45,183 nt of DNA from Flavobacteriaceae bacterium CG_4_10_14_3_um_filter_33_47 (GTDB taxonomy: Bacteria > Bacteroidota > Bacteroidia > Flavobacteriales > Flavobacteriaceae). The stretch's first letter is position 1. Each line of letters starts with the position of its first letter. The stretch lies in assembly GCA_002784145.1 (NCBI GenBank), contig PFKE01000028.1, forward strand, positions 1 through 45,183. The letters are read 5' to 3'. A program made the position numbers and the translations under genes. Of the stretch, positions 8,699-17,192 are shown in pieces. The notes under the pieces are model-generated. The model saw nothing but the letters and a program-made list of their open reading frames with translations, was not told the origin of the DNA and did no database searches.

Positions 8699-8724
8699 AA
8701 TTAATCAAAAATACCTGATTAATT
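8699..8724 (-). terminator. AT-rich inverted repeat behind the outer-membrane protein gene
   Basis: AATTAATCA (8699-8707) and TGATTAATT (8716-8724) form a perfect 9-bp stem with an 8-nt loop, about 30 bp beyond the stop of the minus-strand gene ending at 8753. There is no uninterrupted T tract after it, so it could be a weak terminator or a palindromic protein-binding site in the region upstream of the E1 gene. Confidence 0.35.
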
Positions 8725-8752
8725 CAATAAAAAATTCAAAATATTAACATTA

Positions 8753-11584
8753 TTAATACCAACGTCTTCTAAATAAACCAAATAACGTCTTTGGATCAAT
8801 TGTAAATCTAAACCTAATTTTTTGATCATAGTTGGGCTGTCCAATTTCCCAACCTAAATTTGAATATACAGGAAAATAAAGTTCAAAGTAATCGGTAACT
8901 AAATTGACCCGGATACCAGAATCGTACACAAATTTTAAATTGTCGTGGCGGTTTTTTACAAGTCCAATGTCTGAATATGCCAATACGTATTTCCAAAGTG
9001 TTGTGCTAACGTTAACGGTTGACATAAATTGGTTAGCAAATGGTGTTTCTAGTTTAGATTTAAAACCTCCTTCTGCACCAATGTATTGCTGACTAAAAAT
9101 ACCAGAAGATTCAGATCGGCCTAAATAAGCATAATCAAATAAATAATCGGTTGGCCTATCTGTGGCAAAACTAAAAAAGTCTGACCCATTTGGGTTGGTG
9201 TTTTTTAAAAATACTCCAGAGAAAAAGCGAACATTTAATTGTCTATTATTTTCGAATAAACGACGGTACTCATAATCAAAAGATAATTTGGTAAACGTTT
9301 TTGCAATTTGAAAATCAGCGTACCAGCTGTTAAATTTAATTAAGTTATCGTTCGAATCTACAAACCTAACATTAAAAACCTTGTAATTTGGTTCGGTAGA
9401 GGTTGTAATGTTATTTACATCCTTGTCTCTACTAATGTCTAAATATCTTAAAAATAGCGCTTTCTTTTTATTAGATCGAAAATCTTTATCTTCTCTAAAG
9501 AAAAATGAAAGGTATGGGGTAAATTGGCGCACAAACAAATCTTCTGCATACGATTGATAACCTGCCCTAAAGCCGTAGTTTATTGAATATAAATTGCTGT
9601 TTTCAAAGTCATGAATGTTATAAACATTAGCTTTTCCTGTAAATGATTTTGATTTTAGGGAATACTTTGGTTCTAATTTGTAATTAAAACGTTTTCTTAA
9701 AACCGTTTTGTTGTATAATTTTCCACCAAGGGTTAATCCATCATAGATATTATTGTATTCTAAAATGGGCATAAAAAACATCTGGTTGTAATTAGGGTCT
9801 TCAATATCTTTAAACAGCCTTAATTGCAGGGGTTTATTATTAAAAAACATGCCTTTTAACGATTTCCAGTTATCTCTTAAATTGGTTTCTGGAATAATGT
9901 TTTGATAGTTAAGAACTAATTTATTACTATTATTTCTAGGAATGGTGATGGTTTTACTTTTTGATATATTTTCTATCCATATTTTGGATACTATAGTATC
10001 ATTACTTAAGCTGTATAAGGATACAGGCATTGCATTGTCTGTTTTGTTTTTTATGGTAAGCGTTAAAGAATCTTCTGTTTTAATAACATCCTTTATTTTG
10101 AAATCTATTTTTTTTCTTGTTGTTAAGTAGTCATTAAAAAACCAATCAATGTTTTTATGGGTTTGGGTTTTTAAAAAAGTTTCAAAGGCTTTGGCCTTAA
10201 TGGGTTTTAACTGATTGTTTGATAGAAACGTTTTTATGGAATTTTCAAGAACATCAGAATTTATAAAATCATCTAAATACTTAAACCCAATGCCAGCTTT
10301 ATATTTATTCGAAATACTTTTATTAAATTTTAATAAAGAATCTTTTGCCATGGTTAAGGGTTGGTCTCTGTTGGTTCTGGCCATGAGCATGTAAGCAAGA
10401 ACATATTTATCATTAAAGCTTAAATCTGCTGCGTGAAATGAACGAATGGCCCAAAAATCTGCTAATGAACCTAAAAACTTCATGTCAGGATAATTAAGCT
10501 CAACATATTTCATTAAGAAATAAATTTGTAATCCATCTAATAACCACTGATCTTTTCTTGGGTTTATAAACAACGTATTTTCTAGATAATTATATAAAGC
10601 AACTTTTAAAAGTTTTAATTCGTATTGAAAATGTTCTGGGTAAGGATGTATGAATTTTGGTAAAAAATTTAAACCATATATAGGTTCTTTTTCATAATCT
10701 ATATGGGTTAAAAGTAATTTCTTATGTGGGTATTTACCTAAATGGTCATCAATAAATTTGGTGATTTTTTCTGTGATTAAAATTTTGTCTAAAACATCCA
10801 AATCGGCATCTTTAATACTAGAAATAAATGCTATACTATCGTTTTGTATGGCGTTGAAGATAGGCGTTTTATTTAAAAATAATTTATTGTTAACTCGGTT
10901 GTTTCCTCTAAGGATAACTGTTTTGTTCGTATTATTTTGAGTAATGTTAATAACATCCAATTCTGAAGTAAGGTTGTAATTTTTAGGATAAATAATTTCT
11001 AAGGCTAGATTGGCTTCAGGAATGTATAAATCATCTAAATCTTTATTGCTGTAATATTGCCATTGTCCATCATAAATAGCTGGAGTAATATACCAATATC
11101 TTAAATGGATATCTCCTGATGGGCTTATTCCGTAACGTGTAAATTTATCATTGGGAATTTGAACAATATAAGTGAGATTTATTTTATAAGATTCATGAGG
11201 TTTAACAGGAGAATTTAGTTTAACCTTAACAACATCGATGTGATCGAGTAATTGTTCATAAGGAACCTCTTCGTTATGTTGTTTTATAGAAGTAATAACA
11301 GAGTAACCTCTGTCTTCGTTTTTTGCAAGATGAAAATCATTTTTATATTCATCGGCCATTCTTATGGCTAGTGGTGTTTTTTTAGTGGAATAACTATTAG
11401 TCCAATTATTTAGATAGATGGTTTCAAGAGTATCGTTTGAGGCGTTATAATATTCGATGGTTTGAGAGATGGAGATTTGTTTTTTTTCTATATTAAAAAT
11501 AGCTCTTAGGTCAATGTTATTTTGACCGAAGGTGTGAAGGCAAAAAAAGCCAACCAAAAAAAAACTTAATACTGTAAATCTCAA
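8753..11584 (-). CDS. M1 aminopeptidase-like pseudoenzyme fused to an outer-membrane beta-barrel
   Basis: This 943-residue exported protein has a signal peptide (first about 20 residues, ending near TFGQ). The first part, to about residue 550, follows the layout of M1 (gluzincin) aminopeptidases, including an N-terminal beta domain and a segment ending WLLDGLQIY that aligns with the family's WLNEGFATY. Counting back from it, the zinc motif HELAH is replaced by KVALY (residues 327-331) and the distal glutamate by D350, so zinc ligands and catalytic Glu are missing. From about 600 to the end there are alternating amphipathic strands and a terminal aromatic pair, typical of an outer-membrane barrel. 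The start is a TTG: no in-frame ATG exists before the nearest upstream stop, and later Met codons would remove the signal peptide. The function is probably structural, binding or transport rather than proteolysis. Confidence 0.75.
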   Translation of the reverse strand: MRFTVLSFFLVGFFCLHTFGQNNIDLRAIFNIEKKQISISQTIEYYNASNDTLETIYLNNWTNSYSTKKTPLAIRMADEYKNDFHLAKNEDRGYSVITSIKQHNEEVPYEQLLDHIDVVKVKLNSPVKPHESYKINLTYIVQIPNDKFTRYGISPSGDIHLRYWYITPAIYDGQWQYYSNKDLDDLYIPEANLALEIIYPKNYNLTSELDVINITQNNTNKTVILRGNNRVNNKLFLNKTPIFNAIQNDSIAFISSIKDADLDVLDKILITEKITKFIDDHLGKYPHKKLLLTHIDYEKEPIYGLNFLPKFIHPYPEHFQYELKLLKVALYNYLENTLFINPRKDQWLLDGLQIYFLMKYVELNYPDMKFLGSLADFWAIRSFHAADLSFNDKYVLAYMLMARTNRDQPLTMAKDSLLKFNKSISNKYKAGIGFKYLDDFINSDVLENSIKTFLSNNQLKPIKAKAFETFLKTQTHKNIDWFFNDYLTTRKKIDFKIKDVIKTEDSLTLTIKNKTDNAMPVSLYSLSNDTIVSKIWIENISKSKTITIPRNNSNKLVLNYQNIIPETNLRDNWKSLKGMFFNNKPLQLRLFKDIEDPNYNQMFFMPILEYNNIYDGLTLGGKLYNKTVLRKRFNYKLEPKYSLKSKSFTGKANVYNIHDFENSNLYSINYGFRAGYQSYAEDLFVRQFTPYLSFFFREDKDFRSNKKKALFLRYLDISRDKDVNNITTSTEPNYKVFNVRFVDSNDNLIKFNSWYADFQIAKTFTKLSFDYEYRRLFENNRQLNVRFFSGVFLKNTNPNGSDFFSFATDRPTDYLFDYAYLGRSESSGIFSQQYIGAEGGFKSKLETPFANQFMSTVNVSTTLWKYVLAYSDIGLVKNRHDNLKFVYDSGIRVNLVTDYFELYFPVYSNLGWEIGQPNYDQKIRFRFTIDPKTLFGLFRRRWY

Positions 11585-11640
11585 TTTATTTTAAAAACAT
11601 TTAAGGTTAAAACAATAGATAGGTTGGTTTGGCAATATAG

Positions 11641-11648
11641 CAAATTTA
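11641..11648 (-). promoter_or_regulatory. Candidate -7 box for the outer-membrane protein gene
   Basis: TAAATTTG on the minus strand matches the Bacteroidetes -7 consensus 57 nt upstream of the TTG start. No clear TTG is seen at the expected -33 position, so this is only a partial promoter match. Confidence 0.4.
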
Positions 11649-11676
11649 ACGGGTAATATATTTTTGATTTTTTTCT

Positions 11677-12366
11677 TTAAAAATTAGGGCTAAAATCAGA
11701 GGTATGATAAAATTCGTCTAAAATTTTAATCACGTCATCTTCGTTATCAACCAAGTGGATTAAATCTAAATCTTTCTCACTGATGTTACCGAACTCTTTT
11801 AAGAGCGTTTGTTTTATCCAATTAAAAAGACCTTCCCAAAATTCTTTTCCAACAAGTATGATGGGGAATTTTTCAATTTTATGGGTTTGGATCAAGGTAA
11901 TAGCTTCAAATAATTCATCAAGGGTTCCAAAGCCTCCGGGCATTACTACAAATCCTTGTGAGTATTTAACAAACATAACTTTTCTTACGAAGAAATAATC
12001 AAAATCCAGGTTTTTATCTGAGTCTATATAGGGATTGTCATGTTGTTCAAAAGGCAAATCAATGTTAAGCCCTACGGATGTACCACCACCAAGATGTGCA
12101 CCTTTATTACCAGCTTCCATAATACCTGGTCCGCCGCCTGTTATAACTCCATAGCCAGATTGTACAATTTTTTTAGCAATTTTTTCAGCTAATTCATAAT
12201 ACTTATTATCAGGTTTGATTCTGGCTGACCCAAAAATAGACACACAAGGGCCTATTTTACTCATTTTTTCAAAACCACTTACAAACTCTCCCATGATTTT
12301 AAAAATGGCCCAAGAGTCGTTTGTTTTTATTTCATTCCATCCTTTAGGATGTAATTCTTGTCTCAT
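11677..12366 (-). CDS. LOG-family (TIGR00730) nucleotide phosphoribohydrolase
   Basis: LOG-family enzymes hydrolyse the N-glycosidic bond of nucleoside 5'-monophosphates; plant members release active cytokinin, while bacterial ones probably act in nucleotide turnover. The 229-residue Rossmann-fold protein shows both family motifs: GGGPGIMEAGNKGA starting at residue 77 and PGGFGTLDE around residue 142, the latter carrying the catalytic Glu. It has no signal peptide and should be cytoplasmic. The N-terminal extension of about 40 residues before the Rossmann core is longer than in the shortest family members. The ATG start at 12366 is preceded by a -7 promoter box overlapped by an inverted repeat. 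It lies downstream of uvrA on the same strand but seems to have its own promoter. Confidence 0.85.
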   Translation of the reverse strand: MRQELHPKGWNEIKTNDSWAIFKIMGEFVSGFEKMSKIGPCVSIFGSARIKPDNKYYELAEKIAKKIVQSGYGVITGGGPGIMEAGNKGAHLGGGTSVGLNIDLPFEQHDNPYIDSDKNLDFDYFFVRKVMFVKYSQGFVVMPGGFGTLDELFEAITLIQTHKIEKFPIILVGKEFWEGLFNWIKQTLLKEFGNISEKDLDLIHLVDNEDDVIKILDEFYHTSDFSPNF

Positions 12367-12413
12367 ATATTGTTTAAGTGTTTATTTGATAATGCGTTTT
12401 AATGTGCAAATTT

Positions 12414-12454
12414 CAAATTTAGTGTTTTTTATTTTCATTTTACTGAACACTAAA
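12414..12454 (-). promoter_or_regulatory. -7 box and 9-bp inverted repeat between uvrA and the LOG gene
   Basis: On the minus strand a perfect inverted repeat, TTTAGTGTT (12454-12446) and AACACTAAA (12426-12418), is split by 19 nt. Its downstream arm overlaps the -7 box TAAATTTG (12421-12414) of the LOG gene. It could be an operator over this promoter, or a hairpin ending the uvrA transcript 24 bp after its stop. There is no T tract, which slightly favours an operator. Confidence 0.45.
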
Positions 12455-12477
12455 CATTGGTTACTATATACTAGTTT

Positions 12478-15309
12478 CTATAACAATTCTTTTTTAAGGA
12501 ACTGTGCTGTATAGCTTTTTTTATGTTTTGACACTTCTTCAGGTGTGCCTTCAACAATAATTTGTCCGCCACCTTTTCCGCCTTCATAGCCAATATCAAT
12601 AATATGGTCAACGGTTTTAATAACATCTAAATTGTGCTCAATAATTAACACTGTATTGCCTTTATCAACCAATTTGTTTAAAACGTGCATTAATACACGA
12701 ATATCCTCAAAATGCAAACCTGTTGTAGGTTCATCTAAAATATAAAACGTATTGCCAGTATCACGTTTGCTTAATTCTGTTGCCAATTTTATGCGTTGAG
12801 CTTCGCCACCAGATAATGTGGTGCTTTGTTGCCCTAAAGTAATGTATCCAAGACCAACATCTTCAATGGTTTTAAGTTTGTTATGGATTTTTGGAATGTG
12901 CTCAAAAAAGGTTACTGCTTCACTGATGGTCATATCCAAGACATCACTAATGGACTTTCCTTTATAGCGAATTTCTAAAGTTTCTCTATTAAAACGTTTT
13001 CCTTGGCAGGTTTCACATTCTACATACACATCTGGTAAAAAATTCATTTCTATAACTCGTAAACCTCCACCTTGGCAGGTTTCACAACGGCCACCGGAAA
13101 CATTAAAGCTAAATCTACCAGCTTTATAACCACGAATCATGGCTTCAGGAATTTTAGCAAACAAACTTCTTATTTCACTAAACGTACCAGTGTAGGTTAC
13201 TGGATTACTTCTTGGAGTTCTTCCAATAGGTGATTGATTGACATCAATAACTTTGTCAATATGTTTTAAGCCATCAATACTTTTATAAGGCATTGGTTTT
13301 TTAACGCCATTAAAATAATAAGCATTTAAAATAGGGTATAGGGTTTCATTAATTAATGTTGATTTACCACTACCTGAAACGCCAGTAACTCCAATCATTT
13401 TTCCTAATGGAAAAGAAACAGAAACATTTTTAAGATTATTCCCTGTACATCCTTTAAGAATTATAGATTTCCCATTGCCTTTTCTACGCTTCTTTGGTAC
13501 ATCGATTTTTTTTGTACCATTGAGATAGTCGGCTGTTAAGGTTTGATGTGTTTTTAATTCATCGGGTGTTCCAATACTGATGATTTCTCCACCATGTTTT
13601 CCAGCCTTGGGTCCGATATCAATCACATAATCAGCACGCTCTATCATATCTTTATCATGTTCAACCACAATAATTGAGTTGCCAATATCTCTTAAAGCTA
13701 TTAAAGAGTTAATAAGTTTTTCATTATCGCGTTGGTGCAAGCCAATGCTTGGTTCGTCTAATATATAAAGAACTCCAACTAATTGAGAACCTATTTGTGT
13801 AGCCAAACGAATGCGTTGAGCTTCGCCTCCAGATAAAGATTTTGAACTTCTGTTTAATGTTAAGTAATCTAAACCTACATCCAACAAAAATTTTAACCTA
13901 GCTTTGATTTCTTTGATAACTTCTTCAGCAATAATAAATTGTTTTTTTGATAAATGGTTGTGTAAATCGTTAAACCAGTTGGATAATTCTATAATGTCTA
14001 TATTGGCTAAGTCTGCAATATTTTTATGATTTACTTTGAAATAAAGGGATTCTTTTTTTAATCTTGAGCCATGACATTCTGGACAGATTATTTTGTCCAT
14101 ATAGTCTTTAGCCCATCGTTTTAACGAGGTTGAATCGGCGTTTATGTATTGATTTTCTATAAAATTGGCAACGCCTTCAAAATCAATTTTATAATCTCTT
14201 GTAACGCCTAATACTTTACTTTCAATTGAAAATTTATCGTTTCCGCCATATAAAATCATGTGTTTGGCTTCTTCAGGAATATCCTTGTAAGCATCTGTTA
14301 ACTTAAAATTAAAGCGCTGTGCTATGATTTCAAGTTGCTTAAAAATCCAGCTGTTTTTTTCTGGACCATGTGGTGCAAGAGCTCCATTTTTAATAGAAAG
14401 CGTGTCGTTTGGAATAATTTTTCTCTCGTTTACTTGGTGTAATGTTCCAATACCATTACAATGAGAGCAAGCTCCTTTTGGTGAGTTAAAAGAAAAATTA
14501 TTGGGCTCTGGGTTAGGATATGATATTCCAGATGAGGGACACATTAAATGTCGACTAAAATATCTGGCTTCGTTAGTATCTTGATCCATCACCATCAAAA
14601 TATCATCGCCATGATACATGGCTGTATTAATGGATTCTGTTAAGCGTTTATGGTTATCTGCCGAATCATCAATCACCAATCTGTCTATAACAATCTCTAC
14701 ATCATGTGTTTTGTACCGATCTAGTTTCATGCCTTTTTTAAGGTCTTGAATCTCACCGTCGGTTCTAACCTTAACAAAACCTTGTTTAGCAATTTGTTCA
14801 AACAACTCTCTGTAATGTCCTTTACGTGAACGCACTACAGGTGCTAGAATGTTAATTCGTTTGCCATTAAAATCACTGATAATAAGTTCTTTAATTTGAG
14901 CATCACTATAACTCACCATTTTCTCGCCTGTATTGTAGCTGTAGGCATCTGAAGCTCGAGCGAATAACAATCTTAAAAAATCATAAATTTCGGTAATGGT
15001 TCCAACCGTAGAACGTGGCGATTTGCTAGTGGTTTTTTGTTCAATGGCTATAACGGGTGATAAGCCATCAATTTTATCAACGTCTGGTCGTTCTAAACCG
15101 CCTAGAAACTGACGCGCATAGGCTGAAAACGTTTCAATGTAACGTCTTTGTCCTTCTGCATAAATCGTGTCAAAGGCCAATGAGGATTTTCCACTACCAG
15201 ACAAGCCAGTAATGACCACTAGTTTTTCTCTGGGTATGGTAACATCAATATTCTTGAGGTTATGTACTCTGGCACCTTTAACCTCAATATACTCTTCAAA
15301 TTGGCTCAT
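12478..15309 (-). CDS. uvrA: UvrABC excinuclease subunit A
   Basis: UvrA is the damage-sensing ATPase of nucleotide excision repair and loads UvrB on DNA. The 943-residue product has the first Walker [10 protein letters not shown] at 35-43, the typical [18 protein letters not shown] stretch, two ABC signatures ([26 protein letters not shown]), a second Walker [10 protein letters not shown], and the second zinc module CETCQGGG...CETCQGKRF. In the first zinc module the expected CxxC is CPSSG, so one cysteine is missing on that side, while the partner CSHC is present. The frame stays open 37 codons upstream to an ATG at 15420, but that extension would cover a promoter and terminator and is not UvrA-like, so ATG 15309 ([10 protein letters not shown]) is chosen. 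Confidence 0.95.
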   Translation of the reverse strand: MSQFEEYIEVKGARVHNLKNIDVTIPREKLVVITGLSGSGKSSLAFDTIYAEGQRRYIETFSAYARQFLGGLERPDVDKIDGLSPVIAIEQKTTSKSPRSTVGTITEIYDFLRLLFARASDAYSYNTGEKMVSYSDAQIKELIISDFNGKRINILAPVVRSRKGHYRELFEQIAKQGFVKVRTDGEIQDLKKGMKLDRYKTHDVEIVIDRLVIDDSADNHKRLTESINTAMYHGDDILMVMDQDTNEARYFSRHLMCPSSGISYPNPEPNNFSFNSPKGACSHCNGIGTLHQVNERKIIPNDTLSIKNGALAPHGPEKNSWIFKQLEIIAQRFNFKLTDAYKDIPEEAKHMILYGGNDKFSIESKVLGVTRDYKIDFEGVANFIENQYINADSTSLKRWAKDYMDKIICPECHGSRLKKESLYFKVNHKNIADLANIDIIELSNWFNDLHNHLSKKQFIIAEEVIKEIKARLKFLLDVGLDYLTLNRSSKSLSGGEAQRIRLATQIGSQLVGVLYILDEPSIGLHQRDNEKLINSLIALRDIGNSIIVVEHDKDMIERADYVIDIGPKAGKHGGEIISIGTPDELKTHQTLTADYLNGTKKIDVPKKRRKGNGKSIILKGCTGNNLKNVSVSFPLGKMIGVTGVSGSGKSTLINETLYPILNAYYFNGVKKPMPYKSIDGLKHIDKVIDVNQSPIGRTPRSNPVTYTGTFSEIRSLFAKIPEAMIRGYKAGRFSFNVSGGRCETCQGGGLRVIEMNFLPDVYVECETCQGKRFNRETLEIRYKGKSISDVLDMTISEAVTFFEHIPKIHNKLKTIEDVGLGYITLGQQSTTLSGGEAQRIKLATELSKRDTGNTFYILDEPTTGLHFEDIRVLMHVLNKLVDKGNTVLIIEHNLDVIKTVDHIIDIGYEGGKGGGQIIVEGTPEEVSKHKKSYTAQFLKKELL

Positions 15310-15324
15310 AAATTTGCAAAAGTG

Positions 15325-15332
15325 CAAAGGTA
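15325..15332 (-). promoter_or_regulatory. -7 promoter box of uvrA
   Basis: TACCTTTG on the minus strand matches the TAnnTTTG consensus 15 nt before ATG 15309, which implies a very short leader. No clear TTG is seen at -33. The box supports the choice of the internal ATG as the uvrA start. I see no SOS-type operator that I could name with confidence. Confidence 0.5.
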
Positions 15333-15385
15333 CAATTTTAGTTGCTAAATTTTTGTTAAGCACAACTATCATTTTAAATATTTGA

Positions 15386-15417
15386 AATAAAAAATGCCCT
15401 GATATTTTCAGAGCATT
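15386..15417 (-). terminator. Intrinsic terminator of the small secreted-protein gene
   Basis: On the minus strand a 10-bp stem (AATGCTCTGA with TCAGGGCATT, one G-U pair, arms 15417-15408 and 15402-15393) is followed by TTTTTT. It lies 25 bp after the stop of the gene ending at 15442 and before the uvrA promoter, so the two genes are separate transcription units. Confidence 0.75.
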
Positions 15418-15441
15418 CACAACAGAATATTTCTATTCAAT

Positions 15442-15810
15442 TCAAATTTTTAGCAATGACATTTCACCATGTTCTAATGATTTTGTATAGTTAGCTTTTA
15501 CTTCTTTTAAGCAACTGAAGAATTTTTTACCGTTTATTCTTTCTAAATGTACAAAAGTATCGCCATTCTCATTGGTTTCAACTTTTTTAATAACCGCATG
15601 ATTTCCTTCAACAATATGGTAGTTAGCTAAACCACCCTTTTTTGCAATAACATTTAATTTAGGAAAGAAAATATACTTAAATCCATTAGCATTTGTTTTA
15701 TTAAGGATTAATACATCACCAACTTGTGGGTCATTTTTGTTTAAGGTTAAATTATGGTTAGCGTAAGTTAGGCTAACCATAAAAAATAATAAGTAGCATA
15801 CTTTTTTCAT
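15442..15810 (-). CDS. Small secreted hypothetical protein
   Basis: This 122-residue protein starts with a clear signal peptide (MKKVCYLLFFMVSLTYA) and is otherwise a small, basic, beta-rich domain with repeated Asn, Lys and Gly turns. I recall similar short exported proteins in Flavobacteriia, some apparently misannotated after a neighbouring enzyme, but I know no function. It has its own terminator. An IS982-family element is inserted 24 bp upstream of its ATG, between the start codon and the likely promoter at 16837-16866. Expression is therefore probably altered: any transcript from the original promoter now has to cross the whole element antisense to the transposase. Confidence 0.75.
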   Translation of the reverse strand: MKKVCYLLFFMVSLTYANHNLTLNKNDPQVGDVLILNKTNANGFKYIFFPKLNVIAKKGGLANYHIVEGNHAVIKKVETNENGDTFVHLERINGKKFFSCLKEVKANYTKSLEHGEMSLLKI

Positions 15811-15866
15811 AGGATTAATTTTTAATAGATTTATACCCGTTGGGTGAAATAGGATAAAACAAAAAA

Positions 15867-15925
15867 AGATATTGGATAAGATACTGAATTACAGTATCTT
15901 TAAGTCGCAAAACAACCCAATATCT
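15867..15925 (+). promoter_or_regulatory. Nested hairpins in the transposase leader
   Basis: Inner stem AGATACTG (15879-15886) and CAGTATCT (15892-15899) is a perfect 8-bp hairpin with a 5-nt loop. An outer pair, AGATATTGG (15867-15875) and CCAATATCT (15917-15925), is also perfect over 9 bp, and its last base is one nucleotide before the ATG at 15927. The outer stem would hide the ribosome-binding region. AGATATTG could also pair with CAGTATCT using one G-U pair, so alternative folds are possible. Confidence 0.55.
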
Positions 15926-15926
15926 T

Positions 15927-16811
15927 ATGTCAAATATAGTAAAAAATTATTTTAAAGTTTTAGAAGTTGTAAGTTCTTTTCATATTGTTACACCCTCAGA
16001 ATATCAGGTTGGCAGAAAAAGCAAAATGTCTGATATTGAAGTCGTTGCTCTAAGTTTGGCTGCTGAGTTTATGTCAATCGATAGCGAAAATCACCTTTTT
16101 AAGCTAATTGATGGGTCTCAAATTCCAAACCTAATAGAGAGAAGTCAGTTTAACAAACGAAGGAAAAAGTTTTTTTCATACACAAATCAAGTGCGCAGTT
16201 GTTTGTATTCAAGATTTACAGATTATGAAGACTACTTTATAATCGATAGTATGCCTCTTGAAATTTGCAAAAAAGCCAGACAAAACAGGGTTAAAATCTG
16301 CAAAGAAGATTTTCAAACAGCACCAGATAAGGGTTATTGTGCTTCTCAAGATACTTGGTATTACGGATATAAGCTTCACGGAGTTTGTACTGTTGACGGT
16401 GTCTTTAAGGCTATAGATATAACAAAGGCAAGTGTACACGATGTCCATTTACTCAAAGACCTGAAATATCAAATGACTGACTGTGTGCTTCTTGGTGACA
16501 GAGGATATTTGTCTGCAACAATTCAATTGGATTTGTTTGAAACAGCAAACATCAAACTGGAAACTCCGATGAGGAGCAACCAAAAAAACTATAGGTCACA
16601 GCCTTATATTTTTAGAAAATCAAGAAAAAGAATTGAAACACTTTTTTCACAACTATGTGATCAGTTTATGATTAGAAGAAATTACGCTAAGTCATTCCAG
16701 GGGTTTAAAACCAGAGTGTTAGCTAAGATTACAGCACTGACTTTAGTCCAGTTTATCAATAAGTTTATTTTTGATAGACCTTTAAACAATATTAAAACTC
16801 AAATAGTTTAA
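15927..16811 (+). CDS. IS982-family DDE transposase
   Basis: The 294-residue transposase catalyses cut-and-paste or copy movement of its element. The DDE triad can be placed: D107 in IIDSMPLEICK, D191 in LGDRGYLS and E237 in RKRIETLFSQL. The YYGYKLHGV segment between the first two is characteristic of IS982 transposases. The length is normal and the frame is unbroken. The ATG directly follows the distal arm of a long leader hairpin, with no visible Shine-Dalgarno sequence. The stop codon overlaps the first base of the right inverted repeat. The gene is antisense to any transcript of the interrupted secreted-protein gene. Confidence 0.93.
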   Translation: MSNIVKNYFKVLEVVSSFHIVTPSEYQVGRKSKMSDIEVVALSLAAEFMSIDSENHLFKLIDGSQIPNLIERSQFNKRRKKFFSYTNQVRSCLYSRFTDYEDYFIIDSMPLEICKKARQNRVKICKEDFQTAPDKGYCASQDTWYYGYKLHGVCTVDGVFKAIDITKASVHDVHLLKDLKYQMTDCVLLGDRGYLSATIQLDLFETANIKLETPMRSNQKNYRSQPYIFRKSRKRIETLFSQLCDQFMIRRNYAKSFQGFKTRVLAKITALTLVQFINKFIFDRPLNNIKTQIV

Positions 16812-16836
16812 TTTCACCCAACGGGTAGATTTATAT

Positions 16837-16866
16837 AAAAATATAATATTGACTTTTAAGGTTCAA
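16837..16866 (-). promoter_or_regulatory. Likely original promoter of the small secreted-protein gene, cut off by the IS
   Basis: On the minus strand TTG (16866-16864) and TATATTTT (16844-16837) are separated by 19 nt; the -7 box differs from TAnnTTTG only at the last base. Transcription would start around 16830, inside the target duplication. Joining the flanks without the element places this about 35 nt before the ATG of the gene now at 15442-15810. Confidence 0.5.
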
Positions 16867-17192
16867 GTTCTTTAAGAAACATTAACTTTTCATGGTTTTT
16901 AATAGGTTTTTATGAAAGCCCTTGATTTTTGAGCTCCAAATTTTTAATACGTTAAAAGTCATGATTCATAACCTTTTTTTTAATGGGGTTGTTATTCAAT
17001 TTTATGTAATTTTAATGACTGGAACCCACTTAAAATTAGTGTTGGAGTTTTTTTTAAACCCATATTTTTAACAATTAATTAAGATATGTGGATTAAAATG
17101 TGTTTTTTTATTGAGAATTAAAGATTGCTTTTATTGAAAGTTTTATTAGTATTGTCTTTGGAGAAATTTTAAATTATTTAAAAGCAAAAAAG
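16867..17192. other. Non-coding interval between the IS flank and the 174-residue gene
   Basis: This AT-rich interval contains no convincing open frame. It holds several T-rich tracts and presumably the promoter of the plus-strand gene at 17193. A possible weak promoter, TTG at 17137-17139 followed after 17 nt by TGTCTTTG, has poor spacing and a mismatch at the conserved A. I see no strong hairpin or RNA gene. Confidence 0.4.

Larger units (their letters stand above)
15835..16826 (+). mobile_element. IS982-family insertion sequence, complete
   Basis: The element is 992 bp long. The ends are perfect 16-bp inverted repeats, ACCCGTTGGGTGAAAT at 15835-15850 and its complement at 16811-16826. It is flanked by an 8-bp direct repeat AGATTTAT (15827-15834 and 16827-16834), the target-site duplication. 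Length, end structure, duplication size and a single DDE transposase all fit IS982. Identical ends, an exact duplication and an intact open frame suggest a recent insertion. The target lies in the leader of the small secreted-protein gene. Confidence 0.95.

Noticed and set aside
9345-9365. TTCGAATCTAC stretch resembling a tRNA T-loop
   Set aside because: It lies within the coding sequence of the outer-membrane protein, and no acceptor or anticodon stem can be formed around it.
12478-15420. UvrA beginning at the upstream ATG 15420 (37 extra residues)
   Set aside because: The extension is not UvrA-like, covers a -7 promoter box (15325-15332) and an intrinsic terminator (15386-15417); the family start matches ATG 15309.
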